Of a stretch of 64,000 nt of DNA, positions 37,799 to 46,591 are shown one piece after another (within the stretch, counting starts at the first letter, position 1; every line of letters starts with the position of its first letter). This DNA comes from Marinobacter similis. GTDB taxonomy: Bacteria > Pseudomonadota > Gammaproteobacteria > Pseudomonadales > Oleiphilaceae. Made by a program: the position numbers and the translations under genes. Where the stretch lies: the NCBI RefSeq assembly GCF_000830985.1, contig NZ_CP007151.1:1488001-1552000 (forward strand), in the 5' to 3' direction. The notes beneath the pieces are model-generated. The model was given only the letters and a program-made list of their open reading frames with translations. It was not told the DNA's origin and did not search any database.

Positions 37799-38551
37799 TT
37801 AGGGCGCGGTGATGTCGGTGCCGAACCATTGCTCCGAAATGGCCTTCAGGGTGCCATTGTCCCGCAGGGTTTTCAGAGCAGCGTTCACTTCATCCCGCAA
37901 GACCCGACCACGCTCGGTGTCCTTGAACGGATAAGCGTTGGTGATCTGGGAGAAGGTCGGTCCGGCCAACGCCAGTGGCAGCGGCTTTTCCTTGATGATC
38001 TGGCTGGCACTGACCCGGTCCATCACGAAGGCATCGACCCGGCCCAGGGCGGTATCGCGCTCGATGTTGCTCTCGTAGGTTTTGATGTCGATTTCGTCAG
38101 CATAGGGCAGGTCACGCAACAGCGCCTCGAAGTTGGAGCCCAGGTTAACCGCCACGGTCTTGCCCTTGAGGTCTTCCACACCGTTGATGTCTTCGTTGCC
38201 GGCCTTGGTGACCACCTGGGCGCCGTCGTAAACGTACGGCTCGCTGAACAGATAGGCCTTCTGGCGTTCCTCGGTGATGGTGATCTGGTTGGCCACGGTA
38301 TCGATGCGGCCAGCGCCAAGCATGCCAAACAGGCCGGAGAAGGCAGCAGTCTGGTACTCAACCTCACGTTCCATTTCCTTGGCGACGGCATCCATGACGT
38401 CCACTTCAAAGCCCTTCAGGATGTCCTGCTCCACGAAGGTGAACGGGAAGTACTGGCCAGACATGCCGACCCGGATGGTGTTGTCCTGGGCATGAACGGA
38501 AGTCGTTACCAGTGACAGGATCACCAGTGCGGAAGCTAGCAGGGTTTTCAT
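37799..38551 (-). CDS. amino-acid ABC transporter periplasmic binding protein
   Basis: A 250-residue protein with a signal peptide (LLASALVILSLVTTSVHA) and a type-3 solute-binding domain: VGMSGQYFPFTFVEQDILKG at the start, GFEVDVMDAVAKEM, the hinge LKGKTVAVNLGSNFEALL and the closing LRDNGTLKAISEQWFG. FPFTF and the GRIDTVANQITIT region resemble cystine/polar amino-acid binders. First gene of the three-gene importer operon. Confidence 0.92.
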   Translation of the reverse strand: MKTLLASALVILSLVTTSVHAQDNTIRVGMSGQYFPFTFVEQDILKGFEVDVMDAVAKEMEREVEYQTAAFSGLFGMLGAGRIDTVANQITITEERQKAYLFSEPYVYDGAQVVTKAGNEDINGVEDLKGKTVAVNLGSNFEALLRDLPYADEIDIKTYESNIERDTALGRVDAFVMDRVSASQIIKEKPLPLALAGPTFSQITNAYPFKDTERGRVLRDEVNAALKTLRDNGTLKAISEQWFGTDITAP

Positions 38552-38705
38552 AATCTCGTCCTTTCCGGTTGTTGCCGTGTCGTCGTCAGTGACGATTGCG
38601 CAGGCGCATGAGAATGAAGATGGGAATCAAGTTTGCCAATAGTTTAGCAAGCCTGAACCGGTCATCGATACGGGCTTTCCTAGAGGTCAGTTCGTTTTGG
38701 GTGCG

Positions 38706-39491
38706 TTATGGCATCTGCGGGGGCTGTTGCGAGCGATCTTCCCAAGCCAGTCCGTGATAGTCAAAGCCTGGGGGCAGCGTTGGCTTGATAATCTGGAAAA
38801 ACGGCGAGGCATCGAAATCTCTTGGTGTGAACAGGGAGTGATGCCGCACCCGATAGGCGACCCGGGTGCAATCCGCACAGTCAGGATCGTCCGCAGGCAC
38901 CATCCGGATTAGCGGCAGGATAGGGTAGCGCAACTGTTGGAAGGCCTCGGCCAGAAAGGTTGAGCAGATCGCCCGGGTCGGGTCGCCACTGCCAAACGCC
39001 AGGAGCCGGTGCCGGTACTGGGTGGGCACCGGCGGCGTGGGCAACAGGTACCGGGCCAGGTCGAACACGTTCTTGAGATCGTAGGTATTGCCAAGCCGGC
39101 TGAGTGCGAAACCGGTCAGCTTCTGAATGTCGTCACTGTTTAAACCCACCGGACGGCAGATCCGGGTATGGCTGTGGCGATAGTACGACAGCGGCAACGC
39201 GCGAATGCCCTGCTCAAGGTCAGCTTCGATCAGGACGTTGGGCTCGCCGGTGTCGCTCTGGCCCAGGCCCGCATCAGGGCCCAGGTACAGGGCGCTGTGA
39301 GACCAGGTGGATTGGGTCAGGTATTTGATCGCGACGCTGATACGGGTGTCGCCCTCGACCAGCAACACGTCCGCCGGTTGCAGCGCCTGCTCCAGTTGCC
39401 GGTAGGTCGAGGTCGGTATCGAATTTTCGGTGATCTGCTTGGTCAGGTACCTGGCAAGCCAGCCCGACAGCCAGCGCAAAATGCTGCCCAT
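38706..39491 (-). CDS. YiiX/YebB-like NlpC/P60-superfamily cysteine hydrolase
   Basis: A 261-residue protein without an obvious signal peptide; a short amphipathic N-terminus may touch the membrane. The permuted papain-like fold has the catalytic His in STWSHSALYLGP (about 82-93) and the Cys in RAICSTFLAEAFQQL (about 176-190), in His-before-Cys order as in YiiX. Substrate unknown, perhaps a lipid or peptide bond. It is not clearly in an operon. Confidence 0.85.
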   Translation of the reverse strand: MGSILRWLSGWLARYLTKQITENSIPTSTYRQLEQALQPADVLLVEGDTRISVAIKYLTQSTWSHSALYLGPDAGLGQSDTGEPNVLIEADLEQGIRALPLSYYRHSHTRICRPVGLNSDDIQKLTGFALSRLGNTYDLKNVFDLARYLLPTPPVPTQYRHRLLAFGSGDPTRAICSTFLAEAFQQLRYPILPLIRMVPADDPDCADCTRVAYRVRHHSLFTPRDFDASPFFQIIKPTLPPGFDYHGLAWEDRSQQPPQMP

Positions 39492-39654
39492 GTTGTCCTC
39501 CCCTGTTTCCTGGAACTACTTTAGCGGACAGAGCCGGTCCATGTCGGCCCCGGATCAGGGCCGTAACAAAACCAGCCTCCGAGTGTCGTAATAAAGATGT
39601 CCGAACGAAAACGTTGGGCGCGGTATTAGTCGAGCCAAGGTCAGGAGGTTGAGA

Positions 39655-40623
39655 ATGGACACGAGCAAGCGGTCGCTTCGCGGAATGCCACTCTGGCAAT
39701 TGGCCTGGTGTGTGGGTTTGTGCCTGCTGTTGGGGCCGTCGTGGTTGGCGGCACAGCAGAAGAACGGCTTTGATCTGCAGTCGGCACTGATACCGCCTGA
39801 GCAGATCATGCGCGGAGGGCCGCCTCGTGACGGGATTCCGGCGATACAGCAGCCCCGGTTCGAGCGGCCAGACGGCAGCCAGCCTTGGCAGCCTAATGAC
39901 CTGATGCTGACCTACGACGGTGCGGGTGGCAGCCGGGCCTTTCCCATTGGCATCCTGAACTGGCACGAGATCGTCAATTTACCGAACCAGGCGCAGCCGC
40001 TGGTGATTACCTTCTGCCCGTTGTGCGGCACCGGCATTGGATTTGATCCGTTGGTCGACGGCCAGTACCTGACCTTTGGTGTTTCCGGCCTGCTTTATAA
40101 CAGCGACCTGTTGATGTACGACCACCAGACCGAGTCGTTGTGGTCCCAGATTGAGGGCCGTGCGGTGTCTGGCCCGATGGCGGGCAAGGAATTGCAGCAT
40201 GTGCCGGTCCGGCACGAGCGTTGGCAGGCCTGGCAGGCGAGAGTCGACGGCCGTGGCGAAGTGTTATCCACCGACACCGGCTATGGCCGGGATTACCGAA
40301 AATCGCCCTATGGCAACTACGACCAGTCGGAGCGGATTTACTTTCCGGTGACCCAGACCAGCCGCAAATACCATCCCAAGACCTGGGTGCTGGGCTGGCG
40401 TCATAACGGCGAGACCAAGGCCTGGCCGTTTCCGGAGCTGGCCGAGCTCGATGGCGTGCTGCGGGACTCCATTGGTGGCAAGGCGGTCACCGTTCACTAC
40501 GATCCGGAAACCCCGTCCGCTGAGCTTCGGGATGCGGACGGATCATTGCTGCCGGCTACCCGGGCCTTCTGGTTTGCCTGGTACACCTTCCATCCGGACA
40601 CCGGGATCTTCGAGAGCAATTAA
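39655..40623 (+). CDS. DUF3179 family secreted protein
   Basis: About 322 residues from the ATG at 39655, six bases after an AGGAGG site. A signal peptide (LAWCVGLCLLLGPSWLAAQQ) is followed by the DUF3179 domain with its hallmark FCPLCGTGIGFD (about 118-129), ESLWSQ and the pattern YHPKTWVLGWRHNGETKAWP. The C-P-x-C pair may bind a metal or form a disulfide. Function unknown for the family. It lies 117 bp before the Cys-rich cytochrome gene and may belong to that cluster. Confidence 0.9.
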   Translation: MDTSKRSLRGMPLWQLAWCVGLCLLLGPSWLAAQQKNGFDLQSALIPPEQIMRGGPPRDGIPAIQQPRFERPDGSQPWQPNDLMLTYDGAGGSRAFPIGILNWHEIVNLPNQAQPLVITFCPLCGTGIGFDPLVDGQYLTFGVSGLLYNSDLLMYDHQTESLWSQIEGRAVSGPMAGKELQHVPVRHERWQAWQARVDGRGEVLSTDTGYGRDYRKSPYGNYDQSERIYFPVTQTSRKYHPKTWVLGWRHNGETKAWPFPELAELDGVLRDSIGGKAVTVHYDPETPSAELRDADGSLLPATRAFWFAWYTFHPDTGIFESN

Positions 40624-40740
40624 TTTGCCTGTATTTTTGTAATGGTTGAGTAAGTCATGTGTCTCATTGATAGCCGCCTGATAAGGCGGTTGCGGGGCTT
40701 TGAGGCTTCGCCACTAACTCTGTGATCAGGGAGAGATGTC

Positions 40741-41511
40741 ATGACTACAATCCATCCACTACGACAGGCGATTCGCGCCAGTCAGCAGCACCGGCCCAGT
40801 CAGCAACATCAGAAAAGTAACTGGTGGTCGGCGCTACTGATGACCGCCTTGCTCGCCGGTGGCGGCGGTGTTGCAGCAGCCTGTAACCCGTGTTCGCCGT
40901 GCAAGGGCAAGTGTGGTGCGTCGCAGCAGTGTAAGGCAGGGTGTAACCCCTGCGCCGGGAAGAACCCCTGTGCCAGCAAAAACCCCTGTGCGGCCAAGAA
41001 TCCTTGCGCCAGCAAAAACCCATGCGCGGTGAAAAATCCGTGTGCCACCAAGGGCTGCAACCCGTGCGCGGTTAAGGGCTGTAACCCCTGCGCTGCCGCT
41101 GGCAAGTGCGCCGCCAAGCCGAACCCTTGCGCCGCCAAACGGGTAACGCGACCGGTCGGCTATCAGCCCTATGAGGGCAACCCGTGTGCCTTGGTGGCTA
41201 TGGGCAAAAAGCTGTTCAACGACACCTCGCTCAGCAGCAACGGCCTGGCCTGCTCGACGTGCCATAACAACGGCGCCGGCTATAACGCCACCTTTGCCGA
41301 TGCCTATCCGCACTCGGTAGCCATGGCCCGGGATGTCTTTGGCATGGGAACCGTACACCTCGATGAAATGGTCCAGATCTGCATGGTCCGCCCCATGGCC
41401 ACCGAACCTTTGCCCTGGGATGGCGAGCAGCTGGCCGCGTTAACAGCGTACATGGCGAAGGTACAAACGGAACTGGCAGCCAATCCATGCGCATTGAAGG
41501 GGGGAGAGTGA
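40741..41511 (+). CDS. secreted c-type cytochrome with a Cys-rich N-P-C repeat domain
   Basis: An intact 256-residue protein. After a long basic N-terminus and a hydrophobic signal segment (ALLMTALLAGGGGVAAA, about 31-47) comes a domain of about 85 residues with 18 cysteines, mainly NPCASK/NPCAAK/NPCAVK units spaced every five residues. A cytochrome c domain follows: GKKLFNDTSLS, heme site CSTCH near residue 171 and a probable axial Met in CMVRPM. The tail ends with another NPCALK. The repeats could bind metal ions or form thiol relays; their function is unknown to me. The DUF6969 gene starts 1 bp later. Confidence 0.88.
   Translation: MTTIHPLRQAIRASQQHRPSQQHQKSNWWSALLMTALLAGGGGVAAACNPCSPCKGKCGASQQCKAGCNPCAGKNPCASKNPCAAKNPCASKNPCAVKNPCATKGCNPCAVKGCNPCAAAGKCAAKPNPCAAKRVTRPVGYQPYEGNPCALVAMGKKLFNDTSLSSNGLACSTCHNNGAGYNATFADAYPHSVAMARDVFGMGTVHLDEMVQICMVRPMATEPLPWDGEQLAALTAYMAKVQTELAANPCALKGGE
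40938..41118 (+). repeat. 15-bp coding tandem repeat (N-P-C-A-x-K units)
   Basis: Imperfect 15-base units of the pattern AARAAYCCNTGYGCC encode the N-P-C-A-x-K series; the copies differ mostly at third codon positions, which argues for selection on the protein rather than for recent slippage. Two units carry an inserted Gly-Cys pair. Confidence 0.85.
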
Positions 41512-41512
41512 A

Positions 41513-42316
41513 ATGATTGAACTTCAGCCGCCAAAGCTGGCCGGCCTGAGTAACGAACAGGTCCGCACCAGCCTGGCGGCCATTGGTGAAATTCGTGAAT
41601 GCTACCGGGTGCTGGAGAAAGGCGGCCTGAACATAGTCGGCGAGGTGTTACGGGGCCAGGGGCCGTTTTACGAACTGGATCACTACCCCAAGGACGATGT
41701 CTTCGATGCTACCACGGCATCCCAGTACTATTACCACGCCCACCGCAGCGACCATGATGAGCATGGCCATTTCCACCTGTTTCTGCGGAATTCGGCCTTG
41801 CCGGAAGAAGCAGAGCCTGTGCTGGGACCTGTCGGTAAGGCTCGGGTCGCGCACCTGGTGGCGATTGCGATGGATGCCTGGGGGTTTCCCACTGATCTGT
41901 TTGCGGTCAATCGCTGGGTAACCGATGAAAGCTGGCTGGGTGCTGAACCGGTGATCACCGCCTTGGATAGATTCAATGTCGACCACGCCTACCCGAGCTG
42001 GCCGGTTAATCGCTGGCTTACGGCGATGGTGCGCTGCTACCGACCCCAGGTCGAAGCGTTGCTGCGTCACCGTGATCAGTTGCTTGCCGAGGGCGGCGGG
42101 CGATCACTGGCAGAAGTTCTGGAAGACCGGCGGCTGGAAGTGACCGGCACCATTCCGGTGGATCTGGATAGTTGGGCGGCGGCGCTCACCGGGGAGCAAC
42201 AGCGACGGGCCTGTCCTGGTTGCCATCGCCTGAACCGGCATTGGCGAACAAGGCTTAACGGTCCGAATCTGAGTCTGGGTCAGGAGCCTCGGGGCGGTGG
42301 CTCAAGGCCTCAGTGA
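41513..42316 (+). CDS. DUF6969 family protein
   Basis: A 267-residue protein without signal peptide or membrane segment. The conserved-looking core includes HYPKDDVFDATTASQYYYHA, HGHFHLFLRNSALP, HLVAIAMDAWGFPTDLFAVN and NRWVTDESWLG. The dense H/D/Y content would suit metal or heme binding. The last about 40 residues are Arg-rich and overlap the convergent anti-sigma gene by 62 bp, so an indel near 42210 may have displaced the true stop. It is translationally adjacent to the Cys-rich cytochrome; function unknown. Confidence 0.75.
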   Translation: MIELQPPKLAGLSNEQVRTSLAAIGEIRECYRVLEKGGLNIVGEVLRGQGPFYELDHYPKDDVFDATTASQYYYHAHRSDHDEHGHFHLFLRNSALPEEAEPVLGPVGKARVAHLVAIAMDAWGFPTDLFAVNRWVTDESWLGAEPVITALDRFNVDHAYPSWPVNRWLTAMVRCYRPQVEALLRHRDQLLAEGGGRSLAEVLEDRRLEVTGTIPVDLDSWAAALTGEQQRRACPGCHRLNRHWRTRLNGPNLSLGQEPRGGGSRPQ

Positions 42317-42527
42317 TGCGATTGTTGATGCGATCAATCACTGACTGTTCAACGCGCGCGGACGAATGCCCCCGTAGCAGTTCCGTGCTCGCCCGCAGAT
42401 TGCCAATGAACGAGCGGCAGTGGCGGCACATCATCAGGTGCATTTGCACGGACAGGCGTCTGCCAGTACCCAGTTCGCCGTCAATGTAGTCGCTGGCAAT
42501 CCCCGCCAGCTCGCGGCACATCAGCAT
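42255..42527 (-). CDS. zinc-finger anti-sigma factor
   Basis: A 90-residue protein with a zf-HC2 module near the N-terminus: a first Cys at residue 4 (MCREL) and H-x3-C-x2-C seen as HLMMCRHCRSF, residues 30-40, the zinc-binding (ZAS) fold that holds an ECF sigma factor. No membrane segment, so it is a soluble, possibly redox-sensing, anti-sigma factor like ChrR or RsrA. Its start overlaps the end of the sigma gene, which ensures balanced synthesis. Confidence 0.88.
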   Translation of the reverse strand: MLMCRELAGIASDYIDGELGTGRRLSVQMHLMMCRHCRSFIGNLRASTELLRGHSSARVEQSVIDRINNRITEALSHRPEAPDPDSDSDR

Positions 42528-43132
42528 TCGCCGGTCTCCTGGAATGTTTCCACCATCAGAAAGATTTTCTGACGCGCACGATGAAGCATTACCCGCAGGT
42601 TGGATGCACTGACATCGAGAATGTTACAGACGTCATCGGATTTGTGTTGGTGGGCTTCGTACAGCATCAGGGCCGAACGCTGATTTTCCGGTAGGTGGCC
42701 CAGATGTTTGTCGAGGCAATCGCTCAAGGCACCGTTTTCCAGCAGGGCGTCGGCGGACTCATCAAATCGCAGCTTCGGTGGCGTGGCCCAACGGCCGGAC
42801 GTTTTGAAGCGGCTTTCGAGTTCCGGCTCAAGGCGTTCGGTAAAGTCGGTGGTGATCTCGCGGTGGCTGGTTCTCAGCAGGTTCTTGCAGCGATTGGCCA
42901 CAATCCGGTGCAGCCAGGTTTTCAGGCCCGAACGGCCCTCGAAGCGGCGGATGGCGTCGATCACCGTCACCCAGCAGTCCTGCACGATTTCCTCGGCGTT
43001 GGCAGGGTCGACATAGTAGCGTGCAACCGCGAGCATGCCGGCGGTGTAGGTCGAGACGGCTCGGTAAAGGCGGCCTGTTCGCCACGCTTCAGGGCTTCAA
43101 CCAGTCTGCTTTCATCAAGATCCGGGTGCATG
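42521..43132 (-). CDS. ECF-type RNA polymerase sigma factor, broken by one single-base deletion
   Basis: Reconstructed as about 204 residues from the ATG at 43132. Region 2 reads VARYYVDPANAEEIVQDCWV and FEGRSGLKTWLHRIVANRCK; region 4 reads LPENQRSALMLYEAHQHKSD and DVSASNLRVMLHRARQKI. One C is missing near 43058 (ACCGAG for ACCCGAG), giving AAFTRAVSTYTAGMLAVA. Paired with the soluble zinc-finger anti-sigma factor downstream. Because both flanking plus-strand gene groups are of redox type, it probably controls them. Confidence 0.88.
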
Positions 43133-43193
43133 TTCACGGTCGTTCTCTGCCGATTGACGGGTGTTAAGCCATTGGTCCGCGCCGGGCGGCTCA

Positions 43194-43359
43194 GGTTCCC
43201 GATAACTTGGCCTGAATGTGGATTTTGTCCTCAAGCTTAGATCAGGAACCAGATTTTTGAGGGGATTGTTATTAATTTGTGACCTTTAGGGCTAATGACT
43301 CACGTACTCTGTACCTAATGCGATTTATGTCAGTACGGGAACTTTTTTCCAGGGGAACT
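43194..43359. promoter_or_regulatory. possible ECF promoters between divergent genes
   Basis: The 284-bp gap between the sigma gene and the oxidoreductase gene has GGAACC on the minus strand (43199-43194) facing the sigma gene, and GGAAC twice on the plus strand (43338 and 43354) facing the oxidoreductase. GGAAC is the usual -35 of ECF sigma factors. I could not fix convincing -10 elements, so this remains a suggestion of autoregulation plus control of the neighbour. Confidence 0.4.
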
Positions 43360-43416
43360 GTAACAACGGCTCCGTTTTAGCGTCGATGACGTAACTAATG
43401 TCTAGCAAAGGATGAT

Positions 43417-45609
43417 GTGATGAACGCGAAAAAGTGGCTGACGATTCTGGCCATCGTGGTTGTGGTGGTGGTTTTCTGGAGCAGCGGAGCCCAGGAATAC
43501 CTGACCCTCGATGCCCTGAAAGCCCACCAGCAGAGCCTGGACGCCTGGATTGTCGACCATGCCTGGCTGGCAGTTGGCGGCTACATGGTGATTTACATCG
43601 CGGTAACGGCTCTGTCGTTGCCGGGCGCGACCATCATGACCCTCGCCGGCGGTGCGTTCTTTGGCAATGTCTATGGCCTGGCGGCGGTGTCCGTCGCCTC
43701 CACCATCGGCGCCTCCATCGCATTTCTGGTGGCCCGTTTCCTGGCCCGCGACACCCTGCGGGAAAAATACGCCAGTACGGTGGCGCGGATGGATCGGGGC
43801 ATCGAAAAAGACGGCGCTTTTTACCTGGCCACCCTGCGGCTGGTGCCGGCCTTCCCGTTCTTCCTGATCAACATCGCCATGGGCCTGACCGCCATGAGGC
43901 TGCGCACCTACGCGCTGGTCAGTTGGGCCGCCATGTTGCCGGGCACCTTCGTATACGTGAACGCCGGCACCCAGCTGGCGCAGATCGAGTCCACTGGTGA
44001 CATCGTTTCGGCCGACCTGCTGTTGTCCTTTGCCTTACTGGGCCTGTTCCCGCTGATTGCCAAATTCGTGGTCGGCTTTATCCGCCGGCGCCGGGTGTAC
44101 GCTGGCTGGCAGAAACCGACCTCGTTCGATTACAACCTCCTGGTGATCGGGGGTGGTTCCGCCGGCCTGGTGTCGGCCTACATCGCCGCGGCCGTGAAGG
44201 CCAAGGTGGCTCTGATTGAACAGCACAAGATGGGCGGTGACTGTCTGAACACAGGCTGTGTGCCGTCCAAGGCGCTGATTCGCAGTGCCAAGGCGGCGGA
44301 CACCCTGCGCCATGCCAACCGCTACGGTCTGGAAGCGGTGCCGGTCAAAGGCTCGTTCAAGGCCATCATGGATCGGGTGCAAAACGTCATTGCCAAGGTT
44401 GAGCCCCACGATTCGCCGGAGCGGTATCAGAAACTTGGCGTCGACTGCATCTCCGGCCACGCCAGTTTCGTATCTCCCTGGGAACTGGAAGTCACCCACA
44501 GCGATGGCCATACCGAGCGCCTGACCGCGCGCAGCATTGTCGTTGCCACCGGTGGCAAGCCGGCGATGCCGCCAATTCCCGGCCTAGCCGAGATGGAACC
44601 GCTGAACTCGGACAACCTCTGGTCTCTGGAAACCCAGCCGGAACGGCTACTGGTACTGGGCGGCGGACCGATCGGTTCGGAATTGGCCCATGCCTTTGCC
44701 CGCCTCGGTAGTCAGGTGATTCAGGTGGAGATGGCGGATCGGTTACTGATGAAAGAGGACAGCGACGTTTCCGCCCTGATCAAGAGCCAGTTTGAGCAAG
44801 ACGGTATCGACGTGCGCCTGGGTCATGCGGCCAAGGAATTCGCCATCGAAGACGGCGAGAAGGTGGTGTACTGCGAGCATCAGGGCGAGCGGGTGCGTAT
44901 TGCCTTTGATCAGGTGCTGGTGGCTGTGGGTCGTGCGGCTAATACCCGGGAGCTGGGTCTGGACAAGATTGGGGTCGAAACTCTGCCCAACGGCACGGTG
45001 CCGGTGGAAGAAGATATGAGCATGCGCTACCCGAACGTATTTGCCTGCGGCGATGTGGCTGGCCCGTATCAGTTCACTCACGCTGCCGCGCATCAGGCCT
45101 GGTACGCGGCGGTGAACGGACTGTTTGGTCAGTTCAAGCGGTTCCAGGTGGATTACCGGGTGATGCCCTGGGTGACGTTTACCTCGCCGGAGGTGGCTCG
45201 GGTTGGTCTGAGTGAGACGGAAGCCAAGGAGCAGGGCGTTGCTTACGAGGTAACTCGCTACGGCCTTGATGATCTCGATCGTGCCATTGCCGAAAGTGCC
45301 GATCATGGCTTTATCAAGGTGCTGACTCAGCCGGGCAAGGACAAGATCCTGGGCGCGGTGGTGGTTGGCACCCATGCCGGGGAAATCCTGGCGGAATTTA
45401 CCCTGGCCATGAAGCATGGCCTGGGGCTGAACAAGATTCTGGGCACCATTCATCCCTATCCCACCTGGAATGAGTCGGCCAAGTTTGCCGCTGGGGAATG
45501 GAAGCGGGCCCACGCGCCTCAAGGTGTGTTGAATCTGCTGGAAAAACTGCACGGCTGGCGCCGTGGCAAAGACACCAAAGAATCTCGGAGCGTATATGCC
45601 CCTGACTGA
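43417..45609 (+). CDS. TVP38/TMEM64 domain fused to a mercuric-reductase-like flavoprotein disulfide reductase
   Basis: An intact 730-residue protein. Residues 1-225 form a TVP38/DedA-like membrane domain (LSLPGATIMTLAGGAFFGN, LRLVPAFPFFLINIAMG). From about 240 a pyridine nucleotide-disulfide oxidoreductase follows: GGGSAGLVSAYIAAA (FAD), redox cysteines in GGDCLNTGCVPSKAL, LVLGGGPIGSELAHAFARLG (NAD(P)H), VFACGDVAGPYQ, and the active-site His in HPYPTWNE. No N-terminal HMA domain or C-terminal vicinal Cys pair, so it is probably not a true MerA. Substrate unknown. Confidence 0.9.
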   Translation: MMNAKKWLTILAIVVVVVVFWSSGAQEYLTLDALKAHQQSLDAWIVDHAWLAVGGYMVIYIAVTALSLPGATIMTLAGGAFFGNVYGLAAVSVASTIGASIAFLVARFLARDTLREKYASTVARMDRGIEKDGAFYLATLRLVPAFPFFLINIAMGLTAMRLRTYALVSWAAMLPGTFVYVNAGTQLAQIESTGDIVSADLLLSFALLGLFPLIAKFVVGFIRRRRVYAGWQKPTSFDYNLLVIGGGSAGLVSAYIAAAVKAKVALIEQHKMGGDCLNTGCVPSKALIRSAKAADTLRHANRYGLEAVPVKGSFKAIMDRVQNVIAKVEPHDSPERYQKLGVDCISGHASFVSPWELEVTHSDGHTERLTARSIVVATGGKPAMPPIPGLAEMEPLNSDNLWSLETQPERLLVLGGGPIGSELAHAFARLGSQVIQVEMADRLLMKEDSDVSALIKSQFEQDGIDVRLGHAAKEFAIEDGEKVVYCEHQGERVRIAFDQVLVAVGRAANTRELGLDKIGVETLPNGTVPVEEDMSMRYPNVFACGDVAGPYQFTHAAAHQAWYAAVNGLFGQFKRFQVDYRVMPWVTFTSPEVARVGLSETEAKEQGVAYEVTRYGLDDLDRAIAESADHGFIKVLTQPGKDKILGAVVVGTHAGEILAEFTLAMKHGLGLNKILGTIHPYPTWNESAKFAAGEWKRAHAPQGVLNLLEKLHGWRRGKDTKESRSVYAPD

Positions 45610-46564
45610 AACACGGCCGGCCCGGAAGCGCATTCCGGCGGTTGAAGTGCTTGAACCCAGAGCGCGGGATAGCTGGACCCACACCCGTAATGGCGACCCG
45701 CGTGGCTATATCGACGCCGATCGCCTGAAGGAGCTGTGGATTCACACCGGCACCGCCTGCAACCTGGCGTGCCCGTTCTGCCTCGAGGGCTCACACCCGG
45801 GCGATGGCCGCATTCCGGGCATGAAGCTCAGCGATGTGAAGCCGTTTATCCACGAGGCCCTGGATATGGACGTGGAGCAATTTTCGTTCACCGGCGGCGA
45901 GCCGTTCGTGATCCGGGATTTTGTCAATATTCTCGATTATGCCAGCCAGCACCGGCCCTGTTTCGTGCTGACCAACGCCACCGAGCCGTTGCTCAAGCGC
46001 AAGCACCAGGTGCTGCCGCTGCTTGATAATCCCTACCCGATCCATTTCCGGGTCAGTCTCGATTTCCCCAGCCGGGCCCGCCACGACAAGGATCGGGGTG
46101 ATGGCAGTTTCGATCAGGCCCTGGAAGGAATCCAGTGGCTGCTGGAGCAGGGCTTCAAGGTGTCGATTGCCCGTCAGACTGATCCGGATGAGATTCCGGC
46201 GGAAGTGGAGGCGGAATTCCGCGCCATCTTCCGGGAGTGGAACATTGCCGAGGACCTGGCCTTTACCGCGTTTCCGGATCTCGGTACGCCAGGATCCGAA
46301 GACGGCAGTCCGGAAATCACCGAGACCTGTATGGAGAAGTTCCCGACCAAAGATAGCCGGGGCCACTTCATGTGCACTTATACCCGGATGCTGGTGAAGA
46401 AGGGCGATCAGGTGCGGGTTTTTGCCTGCACGCTGGTGGATGACGATCCGCAGTATGACCTGGGCGGTACGCTGGCCGAGAGCATGGATGAGCGGATTAT
46501 GTTGCGGCATCACCGGTGCTTTTCTTGTTACCGGTTTGGGGCGAGTTGTTCGGCGCCTGGCTGA
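45596..46564 (+). CDS. radical SAM enzyme of unknown specificity
   Basis: About 322 residues from the ATG at 45596, overlapping the previous stop by 14 bp. The 4Fe-4S cluster motif C-x3-C-x2-C is GTACNLACPFC (about residues 50-60), followed by FSFTGGEPFVI as the SAM-binding GGE motif. The C-terminus has further cysteines, VFACTLVDDDP and HRCFSCYRFGASC, which could hold an auxiliary cluster as in SPASM or twitch domains. Translational coupling to the disulfide reductase suggests a joint pathway. Peptide modification is possible, given the Cys-rich protein nearby, but unproven. Confidence 0.87.
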   Translation: MPLTETRPARKRIPAVEVLEPRARDSWTHTRNGDPRGYIDADRLKELWIHTGTACNLACPFCLEGSHPGDGRIPGMKLSDVKPFIHEALDMDVEQFSFTGGEPFVIRDFVNILDYASQHRPCFVLTNATEPLLKRKHQVLPLLDNPYPIHFRVSLDFPSRARHDKDRGDGSFDQALEGIQWLLEQGFKVSIARQTDPDEIPAEVEAEFRAIFREWNIAEDLAFTAFPDLGTPGSEDGSPEITETCMEKFPTKDSRGHFMCTYTRMLVKKGDQVRVFACTLVDDDPQYDLGGTLAESMDERIMLRHHRCFSCYRFGASCSAPG

Positions 46565-46591
46565 TAATCGTAGCGTGCTAGTTGGGCATTG

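Noticed and set aside
40938..41118. CRISPR-like array
   Set aside because: The repeat is 15 bp, has no unique spacers, is in frame with a protein and no cas genes are present.
43417..45609. Mercury resistance operon (merA)
   Set aside because: No merR, merT or merP, no HMA domain and no C-terminal Cys pair; only the flavoenzyme fold is shared.
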